This document shows positions 55,758-64,000 of a DNA stretch of 64,000 nt, piece by piece; position 1 is the stretch's first letter; every line of letters starts with the position of its first letter. The notes below the pieces were generated by a model, which saw nothing but the letters and a program-made list of their open reading frames with translations, was not told the DNA's origin and made no database searches. A program made the position numbers and the translations under genes. Source of the DNA: Roridomyces roridus (Eukaryota; Basidiomycota; Agaricomycetes; Agaricales; Mycenaceae); assembly GCA_029378245.1 (NCBI GenBank), contig JARKIF010000080.1, positions 1 to 64,000 on the forward strand, given 5' to 3'.

Positions 55758-56777
55758 GGTATGACCCTTGTGCGGTGAATTAGTTTAGTGGTGGTGATGG
55801 CGGTGGGCGGTGATTGATGTGCCATCACAGAAATGTCTAGAAATGCGGTGATGGACTGAGTCCCCCACAGCCACTCGATCAGTTGAGACAGCCAAAACTG
55901 ACTTGATCCCTCCGGGTGACTGGAATAATCGGTGAGCCACGAATGCTGATAGTCAGTGTGGAGATCTTGAAAGGTAGTGTGTGCAGTGACAGCTCAACCC
56001 GTACCCTTACCCGAAGAACCCGGACCTTACCCGCGGGTCATTGGGTTGATCACGGGTCTCGGCATCACGATGCCGAGCGTGATCCAAACTCCGCCATCAC
56101 TGATGCGTAATTCGGCCGTCATAAAATTGCCATTTCTGCGGATTCATCACTGTATTCAGGGTACCCGGCACGAACCCGCGGGTTTCGGGTGTCAAAATCA
56201 TTGAGCCCGTACCCTTACCTCAAAACCCGCCGGGTTGCCCGTACCCGTGCCCAACACCATCTGACAGTGCGCAATTGACATGATTCCATGTTGATGCCAA
56301 TGGTGTAAGCAAGAGTTTCTCGGGTCCGACTGCCATATATGTCTAGCGACGTCTGATTTGTGTCTGATTGACAAGCTCGACTGTCCGGCCTTCCATACAT
56401 TCCTGTATCCGACTGCAACGAGCATTACGGTTGAGAATCATTGAAGCTGTCCATCCCTTCTGGCATTTTTGTGATCTACATCCTACTATTCCGGTGTTCC
56501 GTCTTGGTTCCGCCTCAAAATCAAGTGGTCAGCGCGAGGATAGGATAGGATAGGATAGATTACACGGCACGGTCCGCTTATCGAACGCCGGTTTCCTGGG
56601 ATTATCCCAGTGTACAAAGCAAGTCAAATACACCTTCGTCCCAGGACCTCCCTCCGCACTCTAAGCCCTAAGCGCAGACCCCATGAGAAGACCCATGCCC
56701 CACGGTAGAACCTAGACTACGAAAAAGGTAAGTCGTTGAACCAGAGTCAGCATCTTCGAAAGAACAAGGGATAAACT

Positions 56778-59700
56778 TCATGGGCGAGGGTGAGGGACAG
56801 CGTAGAATTCCTCCAGGACCTCATGCACATATTTGGCTACCAGTACAATTGTCGCGCGTTCATATATAATGGCTTTCAAGAACTCGACACTCTCAAGTTC
56901 AGCCATCTTTATTTGCAGCTTCGGTACAGTGTTGAATAATTTTGCCAGGAACGTAGCTCGCAATTGAACGACCGTGGTAGATCCTCGACAGTCGATCAGT
57001 GCATGCTCTGGGCTTTCAACATTTGTGGGGCAGAAGCGGCAGACGCGTTCATTTCGCGGGACTGGTTTATGTGCATGGTCGTTGTACCGCCAGAGTTCCA
57101 AGGCAAGACGATGGGTTGAAAGCAGGATGGACGTAATTGCCTCTCTATGCTTCTGCGTCTTTACCATGAACAGATAGTGCCTCAAGAACAAAGTTTTGAG
57201 AGCGGGCGGCTGGTCCTTCTGAGGTTCACGTCGTCCGTGCAGCAGATAAAGTTTATCACTTGAGTCGACTTGCATCTGCAGCCATTGAAGTGCACATTTT
57301 TCGACATCTTTGCGGTAGATCTCCACACTTGTCACGGTGATTGAGGAGAAATCCAGCGCCGGGCACTCAAATGGTAACTTTCTTGCTGCTATGAGAACAT
57401 CTGCAACCCATGATTTCTTCCCGTGTGCCGCAAGTTCGATGGAGCTATCCAACGCAACGCGAGCCAAGTGGGGGAGTGTCCGGGAAAGAAGGTATCTCAA
57501 GTATCCGAGCAAGAGCAGAAAGCGTCTAATTCGAAGGGGCATGATCCCAGTTTCCGTGAAGAGACCCACGACAATAGAATGGGAATGGACATTGAGAGAC
57601 TGTCGCAAAAAGTCAACCTGTATTGAGCAAAGTTCCTTCACATGGATATCCTCACTATCCGGCGACACTTCACAGCCATGGACGAGGTGAGGATCTACTT
57701 GACCCATGAGGAGGGTGTTGAATTGCTTGGGGTTTAAGCGACCAGCCGAGTCTTCAATGCCCATAATTCTATGTACGCAGAATCTCGCGGTACTTGCTTT
57801 GGACTTGTAATGGGCGGCAAACATGTTTCGCGTGTCTGACCTGATATTGAGGCCAACATATTTTTCCTCGTCCACGATGCTGAGTAGATTGGCACCTAGC
57901 TGGAATTGGAGGCCATTGGGTGAAGGTCCGAAGATTATAATTACTGTCTTGACCATGTTGACAAGAATGAAATTCTTCGAGCACCACGCGGCGAATTCGT
58001 TGAGTCTGCGCTGGAGGCCCCGCGCGCTTAGGGAGATGAGTAGAACATCATCCGCTTGCGCTAGTAGTGCCATCCGTACACTGGATAGAACTGGGTCGTC
58101 AGGATCCTCAAGAATGGTCAAGTCGGCCATGAAGAGATTCCACAGAACAGGTGACGCTGGATCCCCAGTTAATAGTCCGATAAAGGCCTTGAACTTCTCC
58201 GAGTCCTGGTCCCCGTGTCGGACGAAGTATTCCATCCTTGTGTATAGCATGCGCAGCCAATCGAATATTGCACCTCCCATTCCCATGCGCACGAGCTTCA
58301 GCCATAGCGTCGGGTGGTCTGTAGACGGGAAAGCGTTTGTTGCGTCCACTGCGGCAACGAAGAGGGTGCGCCCCTGTGCCCGAGCCCATTCCTTGACACA
58401 GCGTAAGATGAAGGGATTATTATTCGTTCGATATCCTTCTCGGAAGCCATTTTGGAAGTCAGGAATAAGTCCTCGGGAGGTAGCCCATTCGGTGATGCGC
58501 TTGTGAATGAGTAGCGTTAGGATTTTCAAGACACAGCTCTCGAGTGCAATCAGTCTGTAGCTGTTGGGATCGGTCTTGAGCTTCCCTGCCTTGAGTAGAG
58601 CGATCACGATAGACTTGAACCATGTCGAGGGCCCGTCTTTGCGTGCTATGCATTCGTTGCACAGTTCCACCAGCGCTTCGTTGGGAATTTGCAGAATTTC
58701 GGAATACAGGATTGTATCTTCTCCGGATGCACTGTCCAGCCCCTTCTTGCGTATTTGGATTTTCACCCACGCCATGTCTTCCACGGTCCAGAGTTTTGAA
58801 AAGAAACCTTCAGCCGAGGTGTCCGTAGTGGACTCGGGGATTTGGCTAGCAAGGATTCGGTTCAGTGTATGCTGGGGCGCGTCGAATGCCTCGGGGAGGA
58901 TAGCAGGTGGATTCAGTCGTTTCTCAAAGACGTCTCGAAGGCTTTCGGCTGTAACGGCTGCCGATATTGGCGCAGGAGCTGATAGCCTTTTAATTGCTTT
59001 CCAGAATGCCGCGGGTGTAGGTGCATCCATCAGCATGCGCTGGTTTGCATCTCGTATCTCGTATAGTCGTTCCCTCCCTCTATGACTTGAGGGGTAAGAT
59101 AGTCGACGGGGAGGTAGGTCATGAGCAGCTTCGTCCTTGCCCATATCAGATGGAAGGTCGCAAGTGATCTTCTCAACTTCGATGGGTGCATATTGCCCGA
59201 AGAATAGCGGCGGTGGAATTTGCTCGTGAGGGATAGCAGCTGGTCTTCCCATTCTTGCACCTGCCTCAGCTAGTTCCTTGGCAGAACTTAGAGTCTCGTT
59301 GACGACACCCTTCTTCAGGTGTACAAAGTGCAGAGGCGCGCTTCGGCAGGCGATCCATGCGACGATACTTTGTAGGATGTCGCCGTTAGGGCATGTCCAG
59401 CCGATGGACTCGTTTTTGAAGGCGTAGTACTTGACGGATCGGATGGCGTACTCTGAACGAGTCGAGACAATAAGGTTACGTGTCCGGGGAGCGGCTTGAA
59501 GAGCAATGAGCAACGCAGCCAGATCAGCACGGGCATTATTTTGGTTACCCCACACGCGAATCGAGCGATTCATTTTGGAGTCTGTACGGCCGAAGAGGGC
59601 TGCTGCGCCCGCATGTGCTGTAGTCTTTCCAGTACTTTTGCAAACTCCGTAGATGTGAACGAGGACGGGGTCAGTCGTAAATAGAACAGGGCCAAAGAGG

Positions 59701-60854
59701 GATAGGGTCTTCTTTGCCTCGTCATGTCCCTCCGCAAGAGTCTGGATTAATAAACGGTCAAGTTCCGTGTCGGCCGGAAGAGGACCTTCATCTTTCTTTC
59801 TCTTCTTTGTCGGCGCCGTTGTCGATTGACTAAGAAGCCCTGCGTCGACTTCGAGTGATAGTATGAGTGCAGCATGATCAAATTTAGACACGCGCGGTTC
59901 AACTTGAAAAGATTTGACTTGAGGAAATAGCTGCCTCGAGCAGATAGCGTAGTCAATAACAGTTTTCGTCGGATTCTTGACACCTTGAAACGAAGTAGAT
60001 TCCCCACTCTCGGGGCCGAAGCATTCTGCACCGCTGATAAAAACCAGATCGTAGTCGTTGCATATTTTGAACAGGAATCTGCCGCGGGTCGAGACTTTGG
60101 AGTCCTTTGAAACACGGAAAGGATCTTGGAGAGACGGGCGATCTGCGCCCGTACGCGCATTCAAGTCGCCGAAGAGTAGGATTTGAAATTTGCCGTTGTA
60201 TGCCAGCGAGAGAGACGAAGCCAATGCAAGACAAGGGTCGCGCTCGAGATCGGCTGTCCAGTCAGAGCCTTCAGGAAGGAGATATGTGTTGTATACGACA
60301 ATGTCGCCGAGTTGATGTACCATGAAGTCTGGACCAGAAAGATCTTCTCGCAGGTGGGAAAGTATGCGAGTGGAGTTCACGATAGATGCCACACCACCCC
60401 AAGATTTCGAGAAGTTGCGTTTTGGACGCCGCGTGCGTGAATAAATAGAATAGTTTTCGGGAACACAGACTACCTCGTGCTGACGAGGGCGCAGGTGAGT
60501 CTCCTGGAAGAAATTAAAATCAAAACTTCGCAGATCTTGTTGCGTCTCAGGGCAGCTCATGAGGAGGGGGAAAGAACCATTAATATTCCAACTTTTAAAG
60601 TATATCAACTCTGTAGAAGAAGTTGAAAGAAGTAAGGGGAGGACAGGAGTATGTACCGATGACAACGGCTGTGCAAGGGAGGGAGGTAATGAAGACGTAT
60701 CAAAAGGTCCATGGGTTAAGGTAAAAAAGAGTTCATGAGCATGAGCTGCCCCTATTAGTTTGGGGACGCGATAATAGCAGGGTAGGTAGAGGCGAGACGG
60801 GCGGCATTGAATGCGGGGATGAGCCACGCGACGATCTCCGGCGACTCGAAACAC
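56778..60854 (-). CDS. LINE ORF2: endonuclease - RNase H-like - reverse transcriptase polyprotein
   Basis: One open frame of 1358 codons without introns. The AP-type endonuclease starts at about residue 83 (YFKSWNING) and has the catalytic Glu118 in FFQETH, Asp230/Asn232 in FGDLNAR and His327 in KFDHAAL. A domain at about 397-535 has the RNase H layout (HAGAAALFG, NNARADLAALLIALQ, VSTRSEYAIRSV, GWTCPNGDI). However, the first Asp, the second Glu and the third Asp appear to be lost or changed. The reverse transcriptase follows with SIVIALLKAGK, YRLIALES, QNGFREGYRT, Asp837 in VDATNAFPS, GLLTGDPASP and the Asp pair 935-936 in AQADD. The end carries a CCHC-like knuckle (CRFCPTNVESPEHALIDC). The first ATG (60560) lies inside the endonuclease motif, so the true start is unclear. 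An acceptor-like site just before WNING suggests splicing or re-initiation. Confidence 0.88.
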   Translation of the reverse strand: MFRVAGDRRVAHPRIQCRPSRLYLPCYYRVPKLIGAAHAHELFFTLTHGPFDTSSLPPSLAQPLSSVHTPVLPLLLSTSSTELIYFKSWNINGSFPLLMSCPETQQDLRSFDFNFFQETHLRPRQHEVVCVPENYSIYSRTRRPKRNFSKSWGGVASIVNSTRILSHLREDLSGPDFMVHQLGDIVVYNTYLLPEGSDWTADLERDPCLALASSLSLAYNGKFQILLFGDLNARTGADRPSLQDPFRVSKDSKVSTRGRFLFKICNDYDLVFISGAECFGPESGESTSFQGVKNPTKTVIDYAICSRQLFPQVKSFQVEPRVSKFDHAALILSLEVDAGLLSQSTTAPTKKRKKDEGPLPADTELDRLLIQTLAEGHDEAKKTLSLFGPVLFTTDPVLVHIYGVCKSTGKTTAHAGAAALFGRTDSKMNRSIRVWGNQNNARADLAALLIALQAAPRTRNLIVSTRSEYAIRSVKYYAFKNESIGWTCPNGDILQSIVAWIACRSAPLHFVHLKKGVVNETLSSAKELAEAGARMGRPAAIPHEQIPPPLFFGQYAPIEVEKITCDLPSDMGKDEAAHDLPPRRLSYPSSHRGRERLYEIRDANQRMLMDAPTPAAFWKAIKRLSAPAPISAAVTAESLRDVFEKRLNPPAILPEAFDAPQHTLNRILASQIPESTTDTSAEGFFSKLWTVEDMAWVKIQIRKKGLDSASGEDTILYSEILQIPNEALVELCNECIARKDGPSTWFKSIVIALLKAGKLKTDPNSYRLIALESCVLKILTLLIHKRITEWATSRGLIPDFQNGFREGYRTNNNPFILRCVKEWARAQGRTLFVAAVDATNAFPSTDHPTLWLKLVRMGMGGAIFDWLRMLYTRMEYFVRHGDQDSEKFKAFIGLLTGDPASPVLWNLFMADLTILEDPDDPVLSSVRMALLAQADDVLLISLSARGLQRRLNEFAAWCSKNFILVNMVKTVIIIFGPSPNGLQFQLGANLLSIVDEEKYVGLNIRSDTRNMFAAHYKSKASTARFCVHRIMGIEDSAGRLNPKQFNTLLMGQVDPHLVHGCEVSPDSEDIHVKELCSIQVDFLRQSLNVHSHSIVVGLFTETGIMPLRIRRFLLLLGYLRYLLSRTLPHLARVALDSSIELAAHGKKSWVADVLIAARKLPFECPALDFSSITVTSVEIYRKDVEKCALQWLQMQVDSSDKLYLLHGRREPQKDQPPALKTLFLRHYLFMVKTQKHREAITSILLSTHRLALELWRYNDHAHKPVPRNERVCRFCPTNVESPEHALIDCRGSTTVVQLRATFLAKLFNTVPKLQIKMAELESVEFLKAIIYERATIVLVAKYVHEVLEEFYAVPHPRP

Positions 60855-62241
60855 CCGATGATGGTCTGCGGGTCTGGGCCGCGACGCGCGCGGAACCCAC
60901 GTAAAACGCTATGGGCGCTGGGAACGACGGCCTTGATGACGGTCGTCGCTTGCGCGGTGATGTTTTTACCCCAACCCGCGGGACCAAAACGAATCTCCCT
61001 CAGCGGGTCGTTGGGGGGGAGAGCAGGGGGAAGGTTGCCAGCGGCAGGAGCCGGCGCGGGCCCAGGGCCATTGGCGTGGGCAGGTGCAGGGCCAGGCCCA
61101 TTGGAGTGGGCAGGTGCAGGGCCAGGTGCGTTAGCGTGGGCAGGGGCGGGGCCAGGCGCGCTAGAGTGGGTAGCGGCGGGGACAGGTGCATGACTGGTGT
61201 GGACCGGAGCTACTGCGGCGACGGGAGCGGCAACCGGAGCGGCAAACGATGCTGCAGGAGGTGCAGGAGTGTAGGTGGGCGCGGGGGCGTAGTAGACGGG
61301 CGCGGGTGTAGCTGCAGCCGTCGGGATGGAAACGCGGCAGGCGCAACGTACGCAGGTGCAGGCGCAGCGTAGACGTGTGTGGCGGTGGGTGCTGTGGAGT
61401 CGTCACCGCGGTGGCGCACAGCCCGAGCCTCGGTGGACTGGTCGGGAGAGTGAGGGCGCTTGAGACCTTGAACGGCGGCCTCGAGTTGTGCAACACGATC
61501 GTTCATCGCATAGGCAGCGGTGAGAGGGGGGCCGTTGGTGGCGATGGCGTCGGGGGAGGCAGAGGGTGCCTCGAGAGCGTTGACACGTACGATGAGCGTT
61601 TTCACGCTTGAATAGAGCGCGTCGAGCTGAGCGGCAGTCTTGGCATTACCCACCTCAACCCCCTGCACACGCTCGGAGAGCTGTGTGAGACCGCCCAGTG
61701 CGGCATCGTCTACGGCAGAGGGACTTTGAACGGCGAGCCCGACAATCTGAGCACGCAAGCCTGTCTCTGCGTTAGAGTAGTCGTGGGTATGGAAGCTATA
61801 AGACGCACCGTCGAAAGCAGTGGAGTTATTCTCCCTCTGCATCTCCGTATCCGCGTAGAACTGCGCAACGCGTTGCACGAATTGGTGCATCTCCCGTTGA
61901 AGATTGCGCGTCTCCGCCTTCCCGTCGAATCGCTTATCGTTGGGAGGCACCTCGGCGAGCTGCACAGCAGCTAGGAAGCGTTTGGCGTAGGCAGCGAGGG
62001 GGTTAGGCGGGGTGGAGGGACCAGGGGATGCGTTGCGTTGGGCCTGCTTGCCCTTGCCCTTGGTCGGGCTGTTGGGAGCAGGGGCGGGCCTCTCGTTGCC
62101 GAAGAACCCGCTGAGGTCGAAGTCAACGTCATGAGCAGCGTCGCCTTCGGGATCGTCGATAGGGACGGTGTCGGTGCGAGTGAGAGGAGGAGGGACGGCG
62201 TTAACGGGAACGGGTGCAGTGGTGTTGATCGCCGACGACAT
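60755..62241 (-). pseudogene. LINE ORF1 (gag-like), broken by two frame shifts
   Basis: From the ATG at 62241 the frame runs through acidic and Pro-rich text (DFDLSGFFGNERP), a conserved block RFLAAVQLAEVPPNDKRFDGK, and a coiled coil (LTQLSERVQGVE, LDALYSSVKTLIVRVNALEA, NDRVAQLEAAVQGLKR). Near 61330 it must change frame to read the long Ala/Pro repeat region (units of APGPAPAHAN type). It must shift again in a C-run near 61011 to read DPLREIRFGPAGWGKNITAQA, then TVIKAVVPSAHSVLRGFRARRG and a FESPEIVAWLIPAFNAARLA block, ending at 60755. Both shifts fall in C-runs and could be assembly errors. The block after the second shift matches the C-terminus of gag-like ORF1 proteins of Agaricomycete LINEs as I remember them. 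Confidence 0.65.
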
Positions 62242-62332
62242 TTTTAGATGAAATCAAAGTTGGAAGCCGTTCAGTGCAAACGAGAGAGGTGCTGGTAAAC
62301 TGGGTATGAGACTGCCTCAGAGACCCCAGGGG

Positions 62333-62339
62333 TTTTATA
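62333..62339 (-). promoter_or_regulatory. TATA box upstream of LINE ORF1
   Basis: TATAAAA on the minus strand lies 92 bp upstream of the ORF1 ATG at 62241. It could belong to the element or to flanking DNA. Confidence 0.45.
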
Positions 62340-62438
62340 CCTCGAGCTCACACTGAATAAATTTACCCTTTGGTCGTTCCGGACCACGAAGAACTCTTGT
62401 TTTCGGGTACAGGCGGTCCGTAGAAATCAAAGGTGAGC

Positions 62439-62583
62439 TCTCAGATGACCCACAACGTAAGAGGTAAATCCTAGCGATGAATGGGAGGACTGTATCGCTG
62501 GGTACGGTGTTCCGTGGGGAATAGAAAAGCTAGTTCTCAGATGACCCACAACGTAATATGTAAATCCTAGCGATGAATGGGAA
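62439..62583 (+). repeat. direct repeat, 96-bp offset, upstream of the LINE
   Basis: Units at 62439-62487 and 62535-62583 share TCTCAGATGACCCACAACG and then TAAATCCTAGCGATGAATGG with only a few differences. They lie just 5' of the TATA box of the LINE (minus strand). Between 62584 and 63268 no gene is supported. Confidence 0.75.
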
Positions 62584-63268
62584 CAGTGATGCGGATCCCG
62601 TCTTCACGTTTCACGCTGAGGTGAGCGGAACAATTTTGCCGCGTACAGCAATTTTTCGTAATATCTACGTGGCAGCAGAGAATAGGACAGCTACGCCCCG
62701 CTGAAAGTCCTCTTGGAAATAGGGATTGGTCGCGGTGAGGACGCAGAGAGTGATCTCGAGGTGTGCAGACTGCTATACGTCTTTGTACTACCAATGTAGC
62801 AAGCACAACGGGTGGACAGGTTGATGTAATGCTTTGAGAGGTAGCCTCTTGCACTCGACAGAAGGGGTTTTCGCCGCTCCGGATGTTTAATGCGCTGCGG
62901 GCACTAGGTATCTGAGCAAGGACGACTTCTCGTGAGGATAGGCAAGGTTCGAGGACTTCAAAGACGATTCGGAGGAGGATGATAAAAATCAATGGTGGTG
63001 GTTCTGAGCAAACACGAAGAGAAGAGAGGGAGAGGTTGTGTAGCCGGCGGTGTTTTGTTTTGTTTTTCCATCCGTCGGAGGACTCTTTTGAATGAAATTG
63101 CCATGTTGATTCACGATGCCCAGGCCCTTGACGAAAATTGGGATGAGTTTCAAGTTTAAACTTTGTACTGCATGTGATTGAATGTTGAACGAACGTATTT
63201 ATTATGTAAAGCGAGGCCAGCTACAACTACAACCACTAGAATATATCCTTGTGCATGCGCTCCGAAGC

Positions 63269-64000
63269 CTACAAAACAGAGGGACTCAGATCCTTGGTCT
63301 GGACAGAGGAAGGACGAGTAGATACCGCATCGACGTTGTACTTGTCTTCAGCTCCAGCTCCTTCGTCAATCCGGACGATAGCCGTGCGATGGACGTCTGT
63401 GTTCGGACTGTTAGCCTCAGGCGAAACAACGGAAGATGAAACGGAGAGAAACGCACGGATGCCACCAAGAGACTCGGTACCACTCGGCGTCGTTTGGGGC
63501 CGAGTCTGCGGACGATTCGCATGACCATGGCCAGGCGATCCACCCGAATTGGCATCGGCGCCGTGAACCACGATACCAGATCGCATGTTGAGGTTGTACA
63601 TCAGAGTGAGGGTGTAACACCGACTGAGGATGTATCCGAACATGGTGGTGACGTTGCTGGTGTTGTCGGTGAGGAATGTGACGAGGCAGATGACGGCAAG
63701 AAGGGAGGTGAGGATGCCGGTTTGGAGGGTGATGTGACTGAATCGTGTGATGACGCTACGGTTTTTTTGCAATGCGGGTGTGACGGCTCGAAGTTGCCAG
63801 AGGAGCTAGAGTGGGCGGTTAGAGTGAGAGGTGGGAGCGGTAAGGTAGGGGCGGACCGTCAGCGCCACTGTGACATCCACGACAGCGGAGGCGACGAGCC
63901 AGAGAGTGACCGAGTCGATGAAACGGTGTCGTTCTGCTGGGCTTGGGTACTTGATGATGAGGACGGTGGTCATGATACATCCGGTCAGCTGGATCAGGCT
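63269..64000 (-). CDS. DUF6534-like membrane protein, 3' part (5' end outside window)
   Basis: Minus-strand exons 64000-63858 (frame open at the window edge) and 63805-63269 are joined by a 51-nt intron. The visible part has SLIQLTGCIMTTVLIIKYP, WLVASAVVDVTVALT|LLWQLRAVTP, the helix GILTSLLAVICLVTFL and MFGYILSRCYTLTLMYNLNMRS, then a polar tail. The order of two helices, a basic loop, T-G-I/L-L-T-S, and a final Y-x-L-x-L-M-x-N-L-N-x-R-S segment is that of the DUF6534 domain of Agaricomycete multi-pass membrane proteins. Function is unknown. The C-terminal 90 residues are Ser/Thr/Pro-rich and may contain an unrecognised intron. Confidence 0.7.

Larger units (their letters stand above)
52951..56397. 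mobile_element. 3.4-kb terminal-inverted-repeat element with 6-bp target duplication
   Basis: TATGGAAGGCCGGACAG and the next 7 bases at the left end are matched exactly by the inverted right end at 56374-56397 (24 bp, 26 of 27 if extended). The same 6 bp, CATTCC, flank both sides (52945-52950 and 56398-56403). Inside lie a 5'-truncated integrase-like gene on the minus strand (53658-54712), two imperfect 60-bp duplications at about 54910 and 55118, a nested hAT-type MITE (55225-55757), and direct copies of CCCGTACCCTTACC near 55998 and 56206. The order suggests a large element that lost most of its transposase and then received another insertion. Between 52951 and 53657 no gene is supported. 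Confidence 0.65.
56538..62345 (-). mobile_element. LINE (non-LTR retrotransposon), nearly full length
   Basis: On the minus strand the order is a TATA box (62333-62339), ORF1 (62241-60755, with frame breaks), ORF2 (60854-56778) and a short 3' part ending in four TATCC units (about 56539-56560). The two ORFs overlap, as is common for LINEs. No long terminal repeats are present. The precise ends and a target duplication could not be fixed. The direct repeats at 62439-62583 may be the remains of 5' monomers. Confidence 0.75.

Noticed and set aside
55975..56250. Another inverted-repeat transposon at the CCCGTACCC-rich stretch
   Set aside because: The repeated CCCGTACCCTTACC copies are in direct orientation and no target duplication was found.
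62567..62992. A 141-codon minus-strand frame between the LINE and the last gene
   Set aside because: The composition looks random, it overlaps the direct repeat region and it has no recognisable motif.

Overview
The window looks like nuclear DNA of a mushroom-forming fungus (Basidiomycota, Agaricomycetes). Nearly every gene I could model is broken by many introns of about 45-60 nt with GT..AG ends. A secreted class II peroxidase is present, a family known from Agaricomycetes, so a wood- or litter-decaying lifestyle is likely. Several proteins belong to families I know only from Agaricomycetes (DUF6535, DUF6534-like, DUF6699-like, an expanded degenerate kinase-like family, F-box/LRR proteins). 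Family assignments come from memory of the families and from motifs read here; no database search was run. Exon coordinates were built by hand from splice signals and reading-frame continuity.

Layout. 0-5 kb: the 3' end of a serine-rich gene, a small 3-exon gene, a 791-aa repeat-rich nuclear-looking protein, and a frame-broken DUF6699-like gene. 5-10 kb: a gene-poor stretch, a many-exon lineage-specific gene on the minus strand, and an F-box fragment. 10.7-12.8 kb: a transcription factor with two tandem Zn2Cys6 clusters. 13-16 kb: a frame-broken F-box copy and a small unknown gene. 17.3-21.6 kb: an 11-exon class II peroxidase, a small unknown protein and a 7-exon alpha/beta hydrolase. 22.0-22.4 kb: a hAT-type MITE. 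23.7-27.1 kb: an RTA1-like membrane protein converging on a secreted amidase. 28-29.3 kb: an F-box/LRR protein. 30.7-36.8 kb: a 12-exon dynamin-like GTPase and a DUF6535 membrane protein. 38.9-40.1 kb: a multi-pass membrane protein. 43.3-47.5 kb: a membrane-anchored low-complexity protein, another F-box protein and a tiny gene. 49.5-52.0 kb: a membrane-anchored GH5 exo-beta-1,3-glucanase. 63.3-64 kb: the 3' part of a DUF6534-like membrane protein.

Two stretches are mobile-element land. 40.4-49 kb holds dispersed copies of a repeat with a tRNA T-loop-like motif, a CACTA-like element inserted into one copy, a tandem duplication and a TA-flanked MITE. 52.7-62.6 kb holds a 205-bp MITE, a 3.4-kb terminal-inverted-repeat element carrying a 5'-truncated integrase-like transposase gene and a nested hAT MITE, and then a nearly full-length LINE. 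In that LINE a degenerate RNase H-like domain lies between the endonuclease and the reverse transcriptase.

The genes do not form one pathway. The peroxidase, the amidase and the glucanase are extracellular or surface enzymes suited to substrate decay and wall remodelling. The rest is a mix of housekeeping-like proteins and lineage-expanded families. I see no biosynthetic gene cluster, and no RNA gene that I could defend.
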